64,000 bases of DNA from assembly GCA_017525855.1 (NCBI GenBank), contig JAFXSE010000118.1, positions 62,001 to 126,000 of the forward strand, written 5' to 3'. This document shows, one piece after another, positions 25,497 to 35,166 of the stretch. Within the stretch, counting starts at the first letter, position 1; each line of letters opens with the position of its first letter. The position numbers and the translations under genes were made by a program. A model generated the notes under the pieces. It searched no databases and had not been told where the DNA came from. It worked only from the letters and a program-made list of their open reading frames with translations. Source of the stretch: Bacilli bacterium. Its GTDB lineage: Bacteria; Bacillota; Bacilli; RF39; UBA660.

Positions 25497-26627
25497 CTAT
25501 TTATTATTCCTTTCAGTAAACTTATTAAATTCTTTAATTTCTTTATCATCAAAATCAGTAGCATCAAGCTGTTCAAATAATTTCTTTTGTTCTCTAGATA
25601 ATTTTTTTGGTATTAATACATTAAATATTAAATACATATTTCCAACATTGCCAGTAGTTGAATTCTTAATACCCTTTCCCTTTATTCTCTGTTTATCTAA
25701 GTTGTTAACTCCTGAAGGAATATTTAAATTAACATTGCCATAAAGAGTAGGAATAATTTTTTTACATCCAAGTACAGCCTCAGTTACAGTTAATGGTATT
25801 TCTAGATATATATCATCACCATCTCTATTATAGTAATCATGTTCTTCAACATAAAATTCTAAATACAAATCACCATTAGTTCCTCCATTACTACCAGGAT
25901 TACCTTTACCAGAAAGTCTAAGTCTTTTTCCAGTATCTATACCTGATGGTATATTAACAGTAACTGTCTTATGATTTTTAACCTTACCTTTACCACCACA
26001 TAGATCACATTTTTCTTTGTAAGTATGACCTTCACCATGGCAATCAGGACATGTAGTCTTTGACAAGAAAGATCCCAAAATAGTATGTTGCTCAGAAGTA
26101 ATAGTACCAGAGCCATGACAGGTAGGACAAGTTCGCTCACCTATTCCACCTTTGCCACCACATTTACTACAATTTTCAATCAAATCAAGTTCAAATTCCT
26201 TTTCACAGCCAAATACCGCTTCTTCAAATGATAATTTAACTTTTTTTAAAACATCACTACCTCTAGTCCTACGAGAAGTATTTCCTCCACCAAATGAAGA
26301 AAAACCTCCTCCAAAGAAACTATCAAAAATATCTCCTAAATCAACGCCATCAAATCCACCACTAAATCCAGAGAAACCTCCCATACCTTGTGCACCGTTT
26401 TGAACACCAGCATGGCCATATTGATCATACATTTTTCTCTTATTCTCATCACTTAAAACTTCATAAGCTTCTTGAACTTCCTTAAATTTTTCAGCAGCTT
26501 TAGGATCATCTTTATTAAGATCTGGGTGATATTTTTTTGCTAAACGTCTAAAGGCACTTTTTATTTCCTCTTCTGTTGCACCTTTTTCTACACCTAATAC
26601 TTCATAATAATCACGTTTACTATTCAT
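25497..26627 (-). CDS. dnaJ: Chaperone DnaJ (Hsp40)
   Basis: Co-chaperone that delivers substrates to DnaK and stimulates its ATPase. The 376-residue type I DnaJ has the J domain with HPD at 34-36, a Gly/Phe-rich linker (about 72-118), four CxxCxGxG zinc repeats (Cys153/156, 167/170, 193/196, 207/210), and the C-terminal substrate-binding domains. Last gene of the heat-shock operon, 9 bases after pepF. The operon promoter is upstream of hrcA. Confidence 0.97.
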   Translation of the reverse strand: MNSKRDYYEVLGVEKGATEEEIKSAFRRLAKKYHPDLNKDDPKAAEKFKEVQEAYEVLSDENKRKMYDQYGHAGVQNGAQGMGGFSGFSGGFDGVDLGDIFDSFFGGGFSSFGGGNTSRRTRGSDVLKKVKLSFEEAVFGCEKEFELDLIENCSKCGGKGGIGERTCPTCHGSGTITSEQHTILGSFLSKTTCPDCHGEGHTYKEKCDLCGGKGKVKNHKTVTVNIPSGIDTGKRLRLSGKGNPGSNGGTNGDLYLEFYVEEHDYYNRDGDDIYLEIPLTVTEAVLGCKKIIPTLYGNVNLNIPSGVNNLDKQRIKGKGIKNSTTGNVGNMYLIFNVLIPKKLSREQKKLFEQLDATDFDDKEIKEFNKFTERNNK

Positions 26628-26636
26628 AATTCACCT

Positions 26637-28433
26637 CTATTTTTTGTATACTCTAACAAATTCCTCTAATGTTTGGTTAAACATATTATTAGCGCTATCA
26701 AATACTTTTGTATCATTTAAATTTATATAAATTATTTTTAATAACTCTAACGGATAATCTTTACCACCTGATTTTAATAATTCTAAATATTTTTCTTTAA
26801 ATCCTTCAGTATTATTTAAAATATTATCAGCCACATAACAAGCTATTGAAAGACTAGTAGCATATTGATAAACATAAAATGGTGAATAAAAATGTGGTAT
26901 TCTGATCCATTCGTACCTTATTTCATCATCTACTACTACATTATCTCCAAAATAATCTTTATTTAACCTATAATATAAATCATTTAAATAAGTACTGGTT
27001 ACTACCCCTCCATTATCTACATAATCATGAGCCTCTTTTTCGAATTCTGCAAACATAGTTTGACGATACAATGTTGCTTTAAATAAATCTAATTTTTCAT
27101 TTAATATAGCTAATTTTTCTTCTTTTGTTTGTGCTCTTTTATACATATAATCATTTAATATTAATTCATTTGTTGTAGATGCTATTTCTGCTAAAAATAT
27201 TACATAATCATGTGTAGCAAATGGCTGATTTTTAGAAGCAAAGTAAGTGTGCATTGAATGACCTAACTCATGTGCTAAAGTACTAACATCATTATACTCT
27301 TCTGTATAATTAAGCATCACATATGGTAACGTATCATAAGAACCTGTAGAATATGCTCCACCTCTTTTATTTTTGTTTGGATATTTATCTATCCACCTAT
27401 TATCAAAAGCCTCTTTTAATTTATTAGTATATTCATCACCATATACTTTTAATGCATCCATTACTATTTCTTTTGCTTCATCAAAAGTATACTTTTTATC
27501 AATACTTTTTATAACTGAAACGTATCCATCATATAAATGAAATTCATCTAATCCAATCATTTCTTTTTTAATATCAAAATATCTATATAAATTATTTAAA
27601 TTAGAACGTATACTCTTAATTAAATTTTCATATAGTTGAACAGGAATATTTTTTCCATCCAAATAACTTTCAATTGATGAATTATATCCCCTTAATTTGG
27701 CATTAATACTATCTTGATTTAACACACTAGCATAAAGACACGTTATTGTATTTTCAAAAGATTTATAACCTTCAAAAAGACTTTTAAATGCACTAATTCT
27801 AACATCTCTATTTTTAGAACTTATACATCTAGAATACATATTTTCATTAAATTCAACTAAATTACCATTTTCATCAATAACATCTTTAAATTTCATATCT
27901 GCATTTGTAAGATAACTATAAGTATTATCAGCAGTTTGAAACACAGGAGTAAAAGCCGCTATTATTTTTTCTTCTTTATCTGATAATGAATGCTTTTTTT
28001 GTCTTAAAACACTATCAATCTCGTGTTTATATGGTTGAAGTGATTCTTCTTTTTCAATAAAACTTTTAATTCTTTTTTCATCTTCTTTAATTATTTTAGG
28101 TACGACACATGAATTAATCTCACTAAATTTTGTATATATAATAACTGTTTTATCATATAATTCTTGATATGTTGAATTAGCCGTATCTTCATCTTTTTTA
28201 CAGTGTGCATATGTAAACATTTTATCTAGAATTCTAGTAAACTCTTCAACATCTTTATAATATTTTGCAAAACTATTACTACTATCTAACAGTTTAGCAC
28301 AATCTTCTTTTATTACAGGTAACATCTTTTCTAGTTTTTTATAATCGTTGTTGTATGCTTCTAAGTTTTCATATATTAGTTCTAAATTCCATTTATCTTC
28401 TTCTCTTACTTCACTTCTAGTTTTTTCTGCCAT
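26637..28433 (-). CDS. pepF: Oligoendopeptidase F (M3 metallopeptidase)
   Basis: A cytosolic zinc oligopeptidase that trims short peptides. The 598-residue protein has the PepF N-terminal domain (EDKWNLELIYENLEAYNND) and the M3 active site HELGHSMHTYFAS (about 389-401) with the downstream Glu helix FLAEIASTTNE. Further family features are GGAYSTGSYDTLPYVMLNY before the active site and YVYQYATSLSIA near the end. It sits between dnaK and dnaJ, which is not the usual place; co-expression with heat shock would fit degradation of peptides released by quality control. Confidence 0.95.
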   Translation of the reverse strand: MAEKTRSEVREEDKWNLELIYENLEAYNNDYKKLEKMLPVIKEDCAKLLDSSNSFAKYYKDVEEFTRILDKMFTYAHCKKDEDTANSTYQELYDKTVIIYTKFSEINSCVVPKIIKEDEKRIKSFIEKEESLQPYKHEIDSVLRQKKHSLSDKEEKIIAAFTPVFQTADNTYSYLTNADMKFKDVIDENGNLVEFNENMYSRCISSKNRDVRISAFKSLFEGYKSFENTITCLYASVLNQDSINAKLRGYNSSIESYLDGKNIPVQLYENLIKSIRSNLNNLYRYFDIKKEMIGLDEFHLYDGYVSVIKSIDKKYTFDEAKEIVMDALKVYGDEYTNKLKEAFDNRWIDKYPNKNKRGGAYSTGSYDTLPYVMLNYTEEYNDVSTLAHELGHSMHTYFASKNQPFATHDYVIFLAEIASTTNELILNDYMYKRAQTKEEKLAILNEKLDLFKATLYRQTMFAEFEKEAHDYVDNGGVVTSTYLNDLYYRLNKDYFGDNVVVDDEIRYEWIRIPHFYSPFYVYQYATSLSIACYVADNILNNTEGFKEKYLELLKSGGKDYPLELLKIIYINLNDTKVFDSANNMFNQTLEEFVRVYKK

Positions 28434-28453
28434 AATATATCTCCTATATTTAA

Positions 28454-28478
28454 GAAAGTAGTCCTAATGACTACTTTC
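28454..28478 (-). other. Intercistronic hairpin between dnaK and pepF
   Basis: A perfect 10-bp stem, GAAAGTAGTC and GACTACTTTC with a 5-nt loop, directly after the dnaK stop. On the minus strand it is followed only by TTAAATATAGG, not a real T tract, so it looks like an mRNA-stabilising or partial-termination hairpin that lets dnaK transcripts exceed pepF-dnaJ. Confidence 0.65.
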
Positions 28479-28480
28479 AA

Positions 28481-30915
<2,435 letters not shown>

Positions 30916-30921
30916 AATTTA

Positions 30922-31923
30922 TTACCTTTCAATGTTTTCTTTAATATATTCAAGTATTCCAACGACTCTTTCATAATCCATTCTTTTTGGTCCAATGATT
31001 GCTATTGTACCATTATCTTCCTTAGATTTATAATTTGTCTTAATGACAGTTACATCATCATCTATATTATTTTCTTCTCCAATATAAATTTCTATGTTGT
31101 TACTATCATCCTTATGAATACTTCGTATATTATCTATTACATCTTTATTTTCAAGTTTACTATATAGTTCCTTCATTTTAGTACTATCAGTAAATTCAGG
31201 TTGATCTAAAATATTATTTTTACCTTGAAAATTAACATTACCTTTTATATTAGTAAAATCTGTAAACACATTATAAAAGGCATTATAAATTTGTTCATGT
31301 TGCTCTACATATTTACCGATTATTGGCTTTACTTCAAACTCTAATTTTTGTGATACTTCATCAATTGGTGTACCTACAATTAGGTTGTTGATTAGTCCTA
31401 CGGTCTTTTTTATTTCATCATGACTTACATCTCTTAATGTAATCATTTTATGTTGAACGTGACCTTTATCAGTGATAACAATAACAGTTATACTCTCATC
31501 ATTTATAGGAACAACTTCAATTTGTTTAAGTAAATTATCATGAGATGTGCTACCCAAAACAACTGTAGTATAATTTGTCATATCCGCAACTACTTCTAAA
31601 CTTCTAGTTATAGTATCAGATAAATTAAGTTGATGATTGTCAAAAATTACTTTTAATTTATACATATCTTCTGCTTTCATCTTCTTAAGTTCCATTAAAT
31701 TATCAACATAGTAACGGTAACCCTTTTCGCTTGGTACACGTCCACTAGAAGTATGAGTCTTCTCTAGTAAGCCTATATCCTCTAAAATTTTCATCTCGCT
31801 CCTAACGGTAGCTGAAGAACATTTTAATCTCTTGCAAATGAGATTGGAACTTACTGGTTTAGTTAATTTAATGTATTCTTCTACAATTAAAGTTAATATC
31901 CTTTCTTCACGCTCTGTCAACAT
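30922..31923 (-). CDS. hrcA: Heat-inducible transcription repressor HrcA
   Basis: HrcA binds CIRCE operators and represses class I heat-shock genes; GroEL keeps it active. The 333-residue protein has an N-terminal winged helix (TEREERILTLIVEEYIKLTKPVSS, CKRLKCSSATVRSEMKILEDIG), the TSSGRVPSEKGYRYYVD signature, and a GAF-like C-terminal domain ending IAIIGPKRMDYERVVGILEYI. Two CIRCE-like repeats flank its promoter, so the whole hrcA-grpE-dnaK-pepF-dnaJ operon is autoregulated. AGGAGGTTGATTTC precedes the ATG. Confidence 0.97.
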   Translation of the reverse strand: MLTEREERILTLIVEEYIKLTKPVSSNLICKRLKCSSATVRSEMKILEDIGLLEKTHTSSGRVPSEKGYRYYVDNLMELKKMKAEDMYKLKVIFDNHQLNLSDTITRSLEVVADMTNYTTVVLGSTSHDNLLKQIEVVPINDESITVIVITDKGHVQHKMITLRDVSHDEIKKTVGLINNLIVGTPIDEVSQKLEFEVKPIIGKYVEQHEQIYNAFYNVFTDFTNIKGNVNFQGKNNILDQPEFTDSTKMKELYSKLENKDVIDNIRSIHKDDSNNIEIYIGEENNIDDDVTVIKTNYKSKEDNGTIAIIGPKRMDYERVVGILEYIKENIER

Positions 31924-31935
31924 GAAATCAACCTC

Positions 31936-31962
31936 CTAGCACTCTTTTACCAGTAGTGCTAA
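31936..31962 (-). promoter_or_regulatory. CIRCE operator, promoter-proximal
   Basis: CTAGCACTC (31936-31944), a 9-bp spacer and TAGTGCTAA (31954-31962): the consensus TTAGCACTC-N9-GAGTGCTAA with one change in each arm. It lies between the -10 box and the hrcA ribosome binding site. Confidence 0.92.
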
Positions 31963-31966
31963 AATA

Positions 31967-31994
31967 ATTATATCACTCCTTTAGCAATTGTCAA
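31967..31994 (-). promoter_or_regulatory. Promoter of the hrcA operon
   Basis: Minus-strand TTGACA (31989-31994), a 16-bp spacer and TATAAT (31967-31972), both perfect hexamers, flanked by CIRCE-type repeats on both sides. Confidence 0.9.
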
Positions 31995-32007
31995 CTCTTA
32001 TTGCTAA
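31981..32007 (-). promoter_or_regulatory. Second, diverged CIRCE-like operator over the -35 box
   Basis: TTAGCAATT (31981-31989), a 9-bp spacer and TATTGCTAA (31999-32007): the same geometry and outer TTAGCA/TGCTAA as CIRCE, with changed inner bases. It covers the -35 box. Confidence 0.75.
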
Positions 32008-32015
32008 TTTTTCAT

Positions 32016-32038
32016 AAAAAAAACTGACTACGTCAGTT
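32016..32038 (-). terminator. Terminator of the pilin-like gene
   Basis: AACTGAC/GTCAGTT (32022-32028, 32032-32038) with a 3-nt loop, followed on the minus strand by eight T. Confidence 0.88.
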
Positions 32039-32042
32039 AAAA

Positions 32043-32804
32043 TTAATTTAATGCTTTCCTAGATATTCTAACAACCACTCTTATACATACATCAGACTGA
32101 GAATAAGAAGAAGTATTTATCTTATCGCTATTTACGATATATACATTACTATCTAAAGTAGCAACTCCAGTATACCATTTATAACCTATCTTAACCCAAT
32201 CACCAATAGTAGTTCCACCTTCCATCTTAAGTCCAATGTTATCAGCCTGTTCTAAATTAATAAGTGTTGCAGTAGCACTATTTATAGAAAGTTTATTATT
32301 CAAATAAGCTTGATATTTTTGAACATATTGATAAATCGTACTATTGTTATCAAAAACAAATGCAGGATATTTAGACCCATAATCAAAATTAATATCAGTA
32401 CCATTAGTTGTCCAATAAGCTGAGGAAGAAAAAGATCTCATTATTATTGAAGCCGTTGAATCACTACTTATTTGTTTAATATCACCATTACTATAACTAG
32501 CAAGCACATTATCAGAAAGTAAATAAACTTCCATATCATTAATTGCTACAATATGAAAATTCTCCAAACCACATCTAACAGTATCCCCGACTTTAGCAGA
32601 ATCAGAAGTATTAAATAATGCACAAGTAGACCACTTAACACTATCTTTATTTAAATTGTTTTCCATAGTATCAACAAAATCATTTGAACTCTTTTTTCTA
32701 AATATTAAAGTACTATATAACATAGCCATAATCAAAACAGCAATAATTATGATACTATAAAATATTGTAGATATAGCAAAACCTTTATTATTAAGCCTCT
32801 TCAT
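32043..32804 (-). CDS. Pilin-like secreted or anchored protein
   Basis: A 253-residue protein starting MKRLNNKGFAISTIFYSIII, a type IV prepilin-like leader: short basic start, Gly then Phe, then about 22 hydrophobic residues. The usual Glu at +5 is absent (Thr), so cleavage and assembly as a pilin are uncertain. The rest is Ser/Asn/Thr-rich and beta-like, with Cys pairs (CALFN, VRCGLE, DVCIRV) suggesting an extracellular fold. ATG 32804 is preferred, with AGGTGATG upstream. No pilus ATPase or peptidase lies nearby. Confidence 0.7.
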   Translation of the reverse strand: MKRLNNKGFAISTIFYSIIIIAVLIMAMLYSTLIFRKKSSNDFVDTMENNLNKDSVKWSTCALFNTSDSAKVGDTVRCGLENFHIVAINDMEVYLLSDNVLASYSNGDIKQISSDSTASIIMRSFSSSAYWTTNGTDINFDYGSKYPAFVFDNNSTIYQYVQKYQAYLNNKLSINSATATLINLEQADNIGLKMEGGTTIGDWVKIGYKWYTGVATLDSNVYIVNSDKINTSSYSQSDVCIRVVVRISRKALN

Positions 32805-32834
32805 ACCATCACCTACCATAAATATAGTATAACA

Positions 32835-33368
32835 CTACTTCTTTAAAATAACTACTTTCTTTTCTCCATATTTTTTAAATTTTACTTCTTTTAAACCATC
32901 AGGAGCCTTAATTTTATTTAAATCATCACTCTCACAAACAATAAGACCACCATCACTAATTAAATCATATTCGCTAATTAGTTCAAGGCTTTTTTCAATA
33001 TAATTAGTTTTATATGGAGGATCTAAAAATATTAAATCAAATTGAATATCATTAAAACTCTTTAATGCAAGTTCATAATCCATTTTAATTATAGTAGCAA
33101 AATCATTAATTTTATTAAGATTTTCTTTTATAACTTTACATGCCGCATTATTTTTATCAACAAAAACTACACTTTCTGCTCCCATGCTCAAAGCCTCAAT
33201 TCCAAGAGCACCACTTCCTGCAAATAAGTCAAGAACTTTTCTTCCATTAATATTATTCTGTATCATTGCAAATAAACTCTCTTTTACTCTATCCATTGTA
33301 GGACGTGTACCGTCAATATCAAACCCCTTTAAAGAAATTCCCTTATACTTACCTTGAATGACCTTCAT
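32835..33368 (-). CDS. rsmD: 16S rRNA (guanine966-N2)-methyltransferase
   Basis: RsmD methylates G966 of 16S rRNA using SAM. The 177-residue protein has MKVIQGKYKG, TRPTMDRVKESLFAMI, the SAM loop VLDLFAGSGALGIEALS and catalytic motif IFLDPPY. ATG 33368 is preferred, with TAGGAGTG upstream; it overlaps the end of the ylbF-like gene by 20 bases. In Bacillus this gene is ylbH, next to ylbD-ylbG, matching the neighbours here; coaD does not follow. Confidence 0.95.
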   Translation of the reverse strand: MKVIQGKYKGISLKGFDIDGTRPTMDRVKESLFAMIQNNINGRKVLDLFAGSGALGIEALSMGAESVVFVDKNNAACKVIKENLNKINDFATIIKMDYELALKSFNDIQFDLIFLDPPYKTNYIEKSLELISEYDLISDGGLIVCESDDLNKIKAPDGLKEVKFKKYGEKKVVILKK

Positions 33369-33612
33369 CTCTAACACTCCTAAAAACACTTTTTAACTCT
33401 TTATTAATTGAAAAAATTATATAATTAACACCATTTTCTAAATGTTTGTATTCTCTAATTAAAGTTTTATCATCAACATTATCCTTATTTTTAATTTTAC
33501 TAACTAATTCAATATCATTTTTTATATTATTTTGAATATTTTTAATATTAATTATTACTTCCTCTTTATCTAAAGAATCTTTCAAATTATTGATTAGTTT
33601 ATATATTTCCAT
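33349..33612 (-). CDS. ylbF: YlbF-like protein (short)
   Basis: An 87-residue helical protein: MEIYKLINNLKDSLDKEEVI, a middle helix of Ile/Asn/Lys, and IREYKHLENGVNYIIFSINKELKSVF. The helix pattern and especially the gene order ylbD-ylbE-this-rsmD match YlbF (RicF) of Bacillus, a Y-complex subunit that guides RNase Y. It is much shorter than the 149-residue B. subtilis protein and no ylbG is present. The assignment leans on synteny. AGGAGATATT precedes the ATG. Confidence 0.55.
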   Translation of the reverse strand: MEIYKLINNLKDSLDKEEVIINIKNIQNNIKNDIELVSKIKNKDNVDDKTLIREYKHLENGVNYIIFSINKELKSVFRSVRDEGHSR

Positions 33613-33628
33613 AATATCTCCTATAATA

Positions 33629-33740
33629 GAAAAACACCCATATTACAGAGTGTTTTAAAGAAGGCGATGCGCACAAACATCGACCTAGAAGTCCTAACAA
33701 AATATCATTAGAACTTCTAACATGATAATAACAGAAGTTT
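33629..33740 (-). ncRNA. Candidate structured leader upstream of ylbF-like gene
   Basis: Between ylbE and ylbF, reading the minus strand: segment A (AACTTCT, 33733-33739), B (33708-33718), C (33687-33697), a CGATG/CATCG hairpin (33665-33682), then a terminator-like stem AAACACTC/GGGTGTTT (33632-33655) and TTTTTC, and the gene's AGGAG. A can pair with B (7 bp) or B with C (11 bp), but not both. This is the layout of an attenuator. It could also be a 3' terminator region of ylbDE. I cannot match it to a known riboswitch class. Confidence 0.5.
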
Positions 33741-33756
33741 TAAAATAATGCAATAG

Positions 33757-33978
33757 TTATTTTAAAATTTTTAAAAATTCGCTCATCATAGATATACTAT
33801 TATACATTTTTTCTATCCTATCTTCAGTCGTTAATTTATACTTTTTTTTCATTTCTTCATCCATCATTTCTAAATAAGATGGATCCCTATTTAAATAATG
33901 ATACCAATAAGAGTTTTCTTTTAAATATCTCTTTAAATTCGGATTTTGCTCAATAGCTATTTTAACATTTACCTGCAT
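33757..33978 (-). CDS. ylbE: YlbE-like protein
   Basis: A 73-residue protein matching the YlbE-like family: NPNLKRYLKENSYWYHYLNR followed by DPSYLEMMDEEMKKKYK, then the helix RIEKMYNSISMMSEFLKIL. Function unknown; found beside ylbD and ylbF in Bacillus. Its ATG overlaps the stop of ylbD by one base. Confidence 0.82.
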   Translation of the reverse strand: MQVNVKIAIEQNPNLKRYLKENSYWYHYLNRDPSYLEMMDEEMKKKYKLTTEDRIEKMYNSISMMSEFLKILK

Positions 33979-34337
33979 TAATCCTCGAAATATTTATACA
34001 TAGGCCTAGCCTCATAAGCTGATTTTTCTATATTTTTTGCTTTTCCAATTCCAATTTCTTGTAATAGACCAATAGCTTTTTGCATATTTTGAATACTATT
34101 TTGAACAGTTTCCAAATCTATTCCTTTTATAGTAGAGACAATATCACTAAGTCCGCTATCTTTTATAAGATTAGCAGTTACACTACTAGTGTTTAAATAA
34201 CTATTCCACACACTACTATCCTCACCATATATATCATAAAGTTCATATAACTTTTGCCAAGACACTTTATCATTTAACACACTGCGAGCAAGTTCTGGAT
34301 GAAGTCTTGCAAAATCCTTAAAACCTTCCTTAGACAT
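33978..34337 (-). CDS. ylbD: YlbD-type putative spore coat protein
   Basis: A 119-residue protein with the YlbD pattern: DFARLHPELARSVLNDKVSW, QKLYELYDIYGEDSSVWNSY, and a C-terminal amphipathic helix VQNSIQNMQKAIGLLQEIG. The Bacillus family is named putative coat protein but the role here is unproven. First gene of the ylbD-ylbE-(RNA)-ylbF-rsmD block. GGTGATAT precedes the ATG. Confidence 0.78.
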   Translation of the reverse strand: MSKEGFKDFARLHPELARSVLNDKVSWQKLYELYDIYGEDSSVWNSYLNTSSVTANLIKDSGLSDIVSTIKGIDLETVQNSIQNMQKAIGLLQEIGIGKAKNIEKSAYEARPMYKYFED

Positions 34338-34368
34338 ATCATCACCTATATAATTTTATGATAAAAAG

Positions 34369-34396
34369 AAAAAAAAAGACTTAATTTTAAGTCTTT
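34369..34396 (-). terminator. Terminator of the secreted beta-rich protein gene
   Basis: AAAGACTTAA/TTAAGTCTTT (34375-34394) followed on the minus strand by more than eight T-rich bases. Confidence 0.85.
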
Positions 34397-34408
34397 TGAT
34401 AAGTAATA

Positions 34409-35029
34409 TTAATTTCTTGCTATAGCATTAGTATCAGCTTGAACATAATTAGTACTAAACTTAAAGTAATATGTAGTATCAGCATCTATATCTGCTAAAT
34501 CACTTATGTTTATTTCAGAATCATTTCTATATTCTACACGTACTTTATATGTTTCTCTAGTTGGTGTAGAACCTGACTTTTTAGCTAATAAATGATAATC
34601 TTCTATTGCGCTTCCATCAGCATAAGTAACAGTATATCTAAACATTTTTGGTAAAGTTGCAACTGTTTCATATGTACTGTCAGTATAAGCTACATTTGAA
34701 ACTCCATTTTCTGCAATCATAGCATTAATAGTTCCATCGTTTACTGCATCTACTGTAAATTCATAAAAGTCTCCTGGCTCTGGTAATGTTACAGCATATG
34801 TAACTTCTGTTGTTGAAGTACCTGTTGTAGTTGGAGCAGTTGTAACATTTTCTCCTGTTACACTACCTGTTGTAGTCTGAACATTATCCCAATATATATT
34901 CCATCCCACTTTCTGTACCTTACTTGTACCATTAATTTTCAAAGTTGTTGTAATTGCTGCATAACCTACTGATATTACTAGCATTAAAATAAGTATTAAT
35001 ACTAAACTTTTTTTTCTATTATTTTTCAT
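34409..35029 (-). CDS. Secreted beta-rich surface protein, TasA/camelysin-like layout
   Basis: A 206-residue protein with a Sec-type signal (MKNNRKKSLVLILILMLVIS followed by VGYAAI). The mature part is Thr/Val/Tyr-rich, with a low-complexity TTT/TTG segment (about 55-75), then VTLPEPGDFYEFTVDAVNDG, which resembles the strand pattern of TasA/CalY matrix proteins. No sortase motif and no Cys. Family membership is an inference from layout; I would call it an unknown surface protein. GAGGAG precedes ATG 35029. It has its own terminator. Confidence 0.7.
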   Translation of the reverse strand: MKNNRKKSLVLILILMLVISVGYAAITTTLKINGTSKVQKVGWNIYWDNVQTTTGSVTGENVTTAPTTTGTSTTEVTYAVTLPEPGDFYEFTVDAVNDGTINAMIAENGVSNVAYTDSTYETVATLPKMFRYTVTYADGSAIEDYHLLAKKSGSTPTRETYKVRVEYRNDSEINISDLADIDADTTYYFKFSTNYVQADTNAIARN

Positions 35030-35130
35030 TATATAAAACTCCTCTCTATTATAATAATAATCTACGTCACAACAAAAAGGCAAGCTAACTTTGCAAATTT
35101 TAATTGCTTTACATATAAATTTACATAATA

Positions 35131-35160
35131 AAAAAAGAGACAACACATATAGATTGTCCC
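35131..35160 (-). terminator. Terminator of parEC
   Basis: Minus-strand GGGACAA (35154-35160) pairs with TTGTCTC (35137-35143), with one G-T pair, followed by TTTTTT. Confidence 0.8.
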
Positions 35161-35166
35161 CTAATT

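Noticed and set aside
24998..26403. Opposite-strand frames inside dnaJ, rnhC, dnaK and other long genes
   Set aside because: They lack ribosome binding sites and family signatures and run antisense to well-supported genes.
33629..33740. Signal recognition particle RNA or a known metabolite riboswitch
   Set aside because: The conserved SRP GGAA tetraloop helix 8 core and the cores of common riboswitches are not present; only an unassigned structured leader can be claimed.
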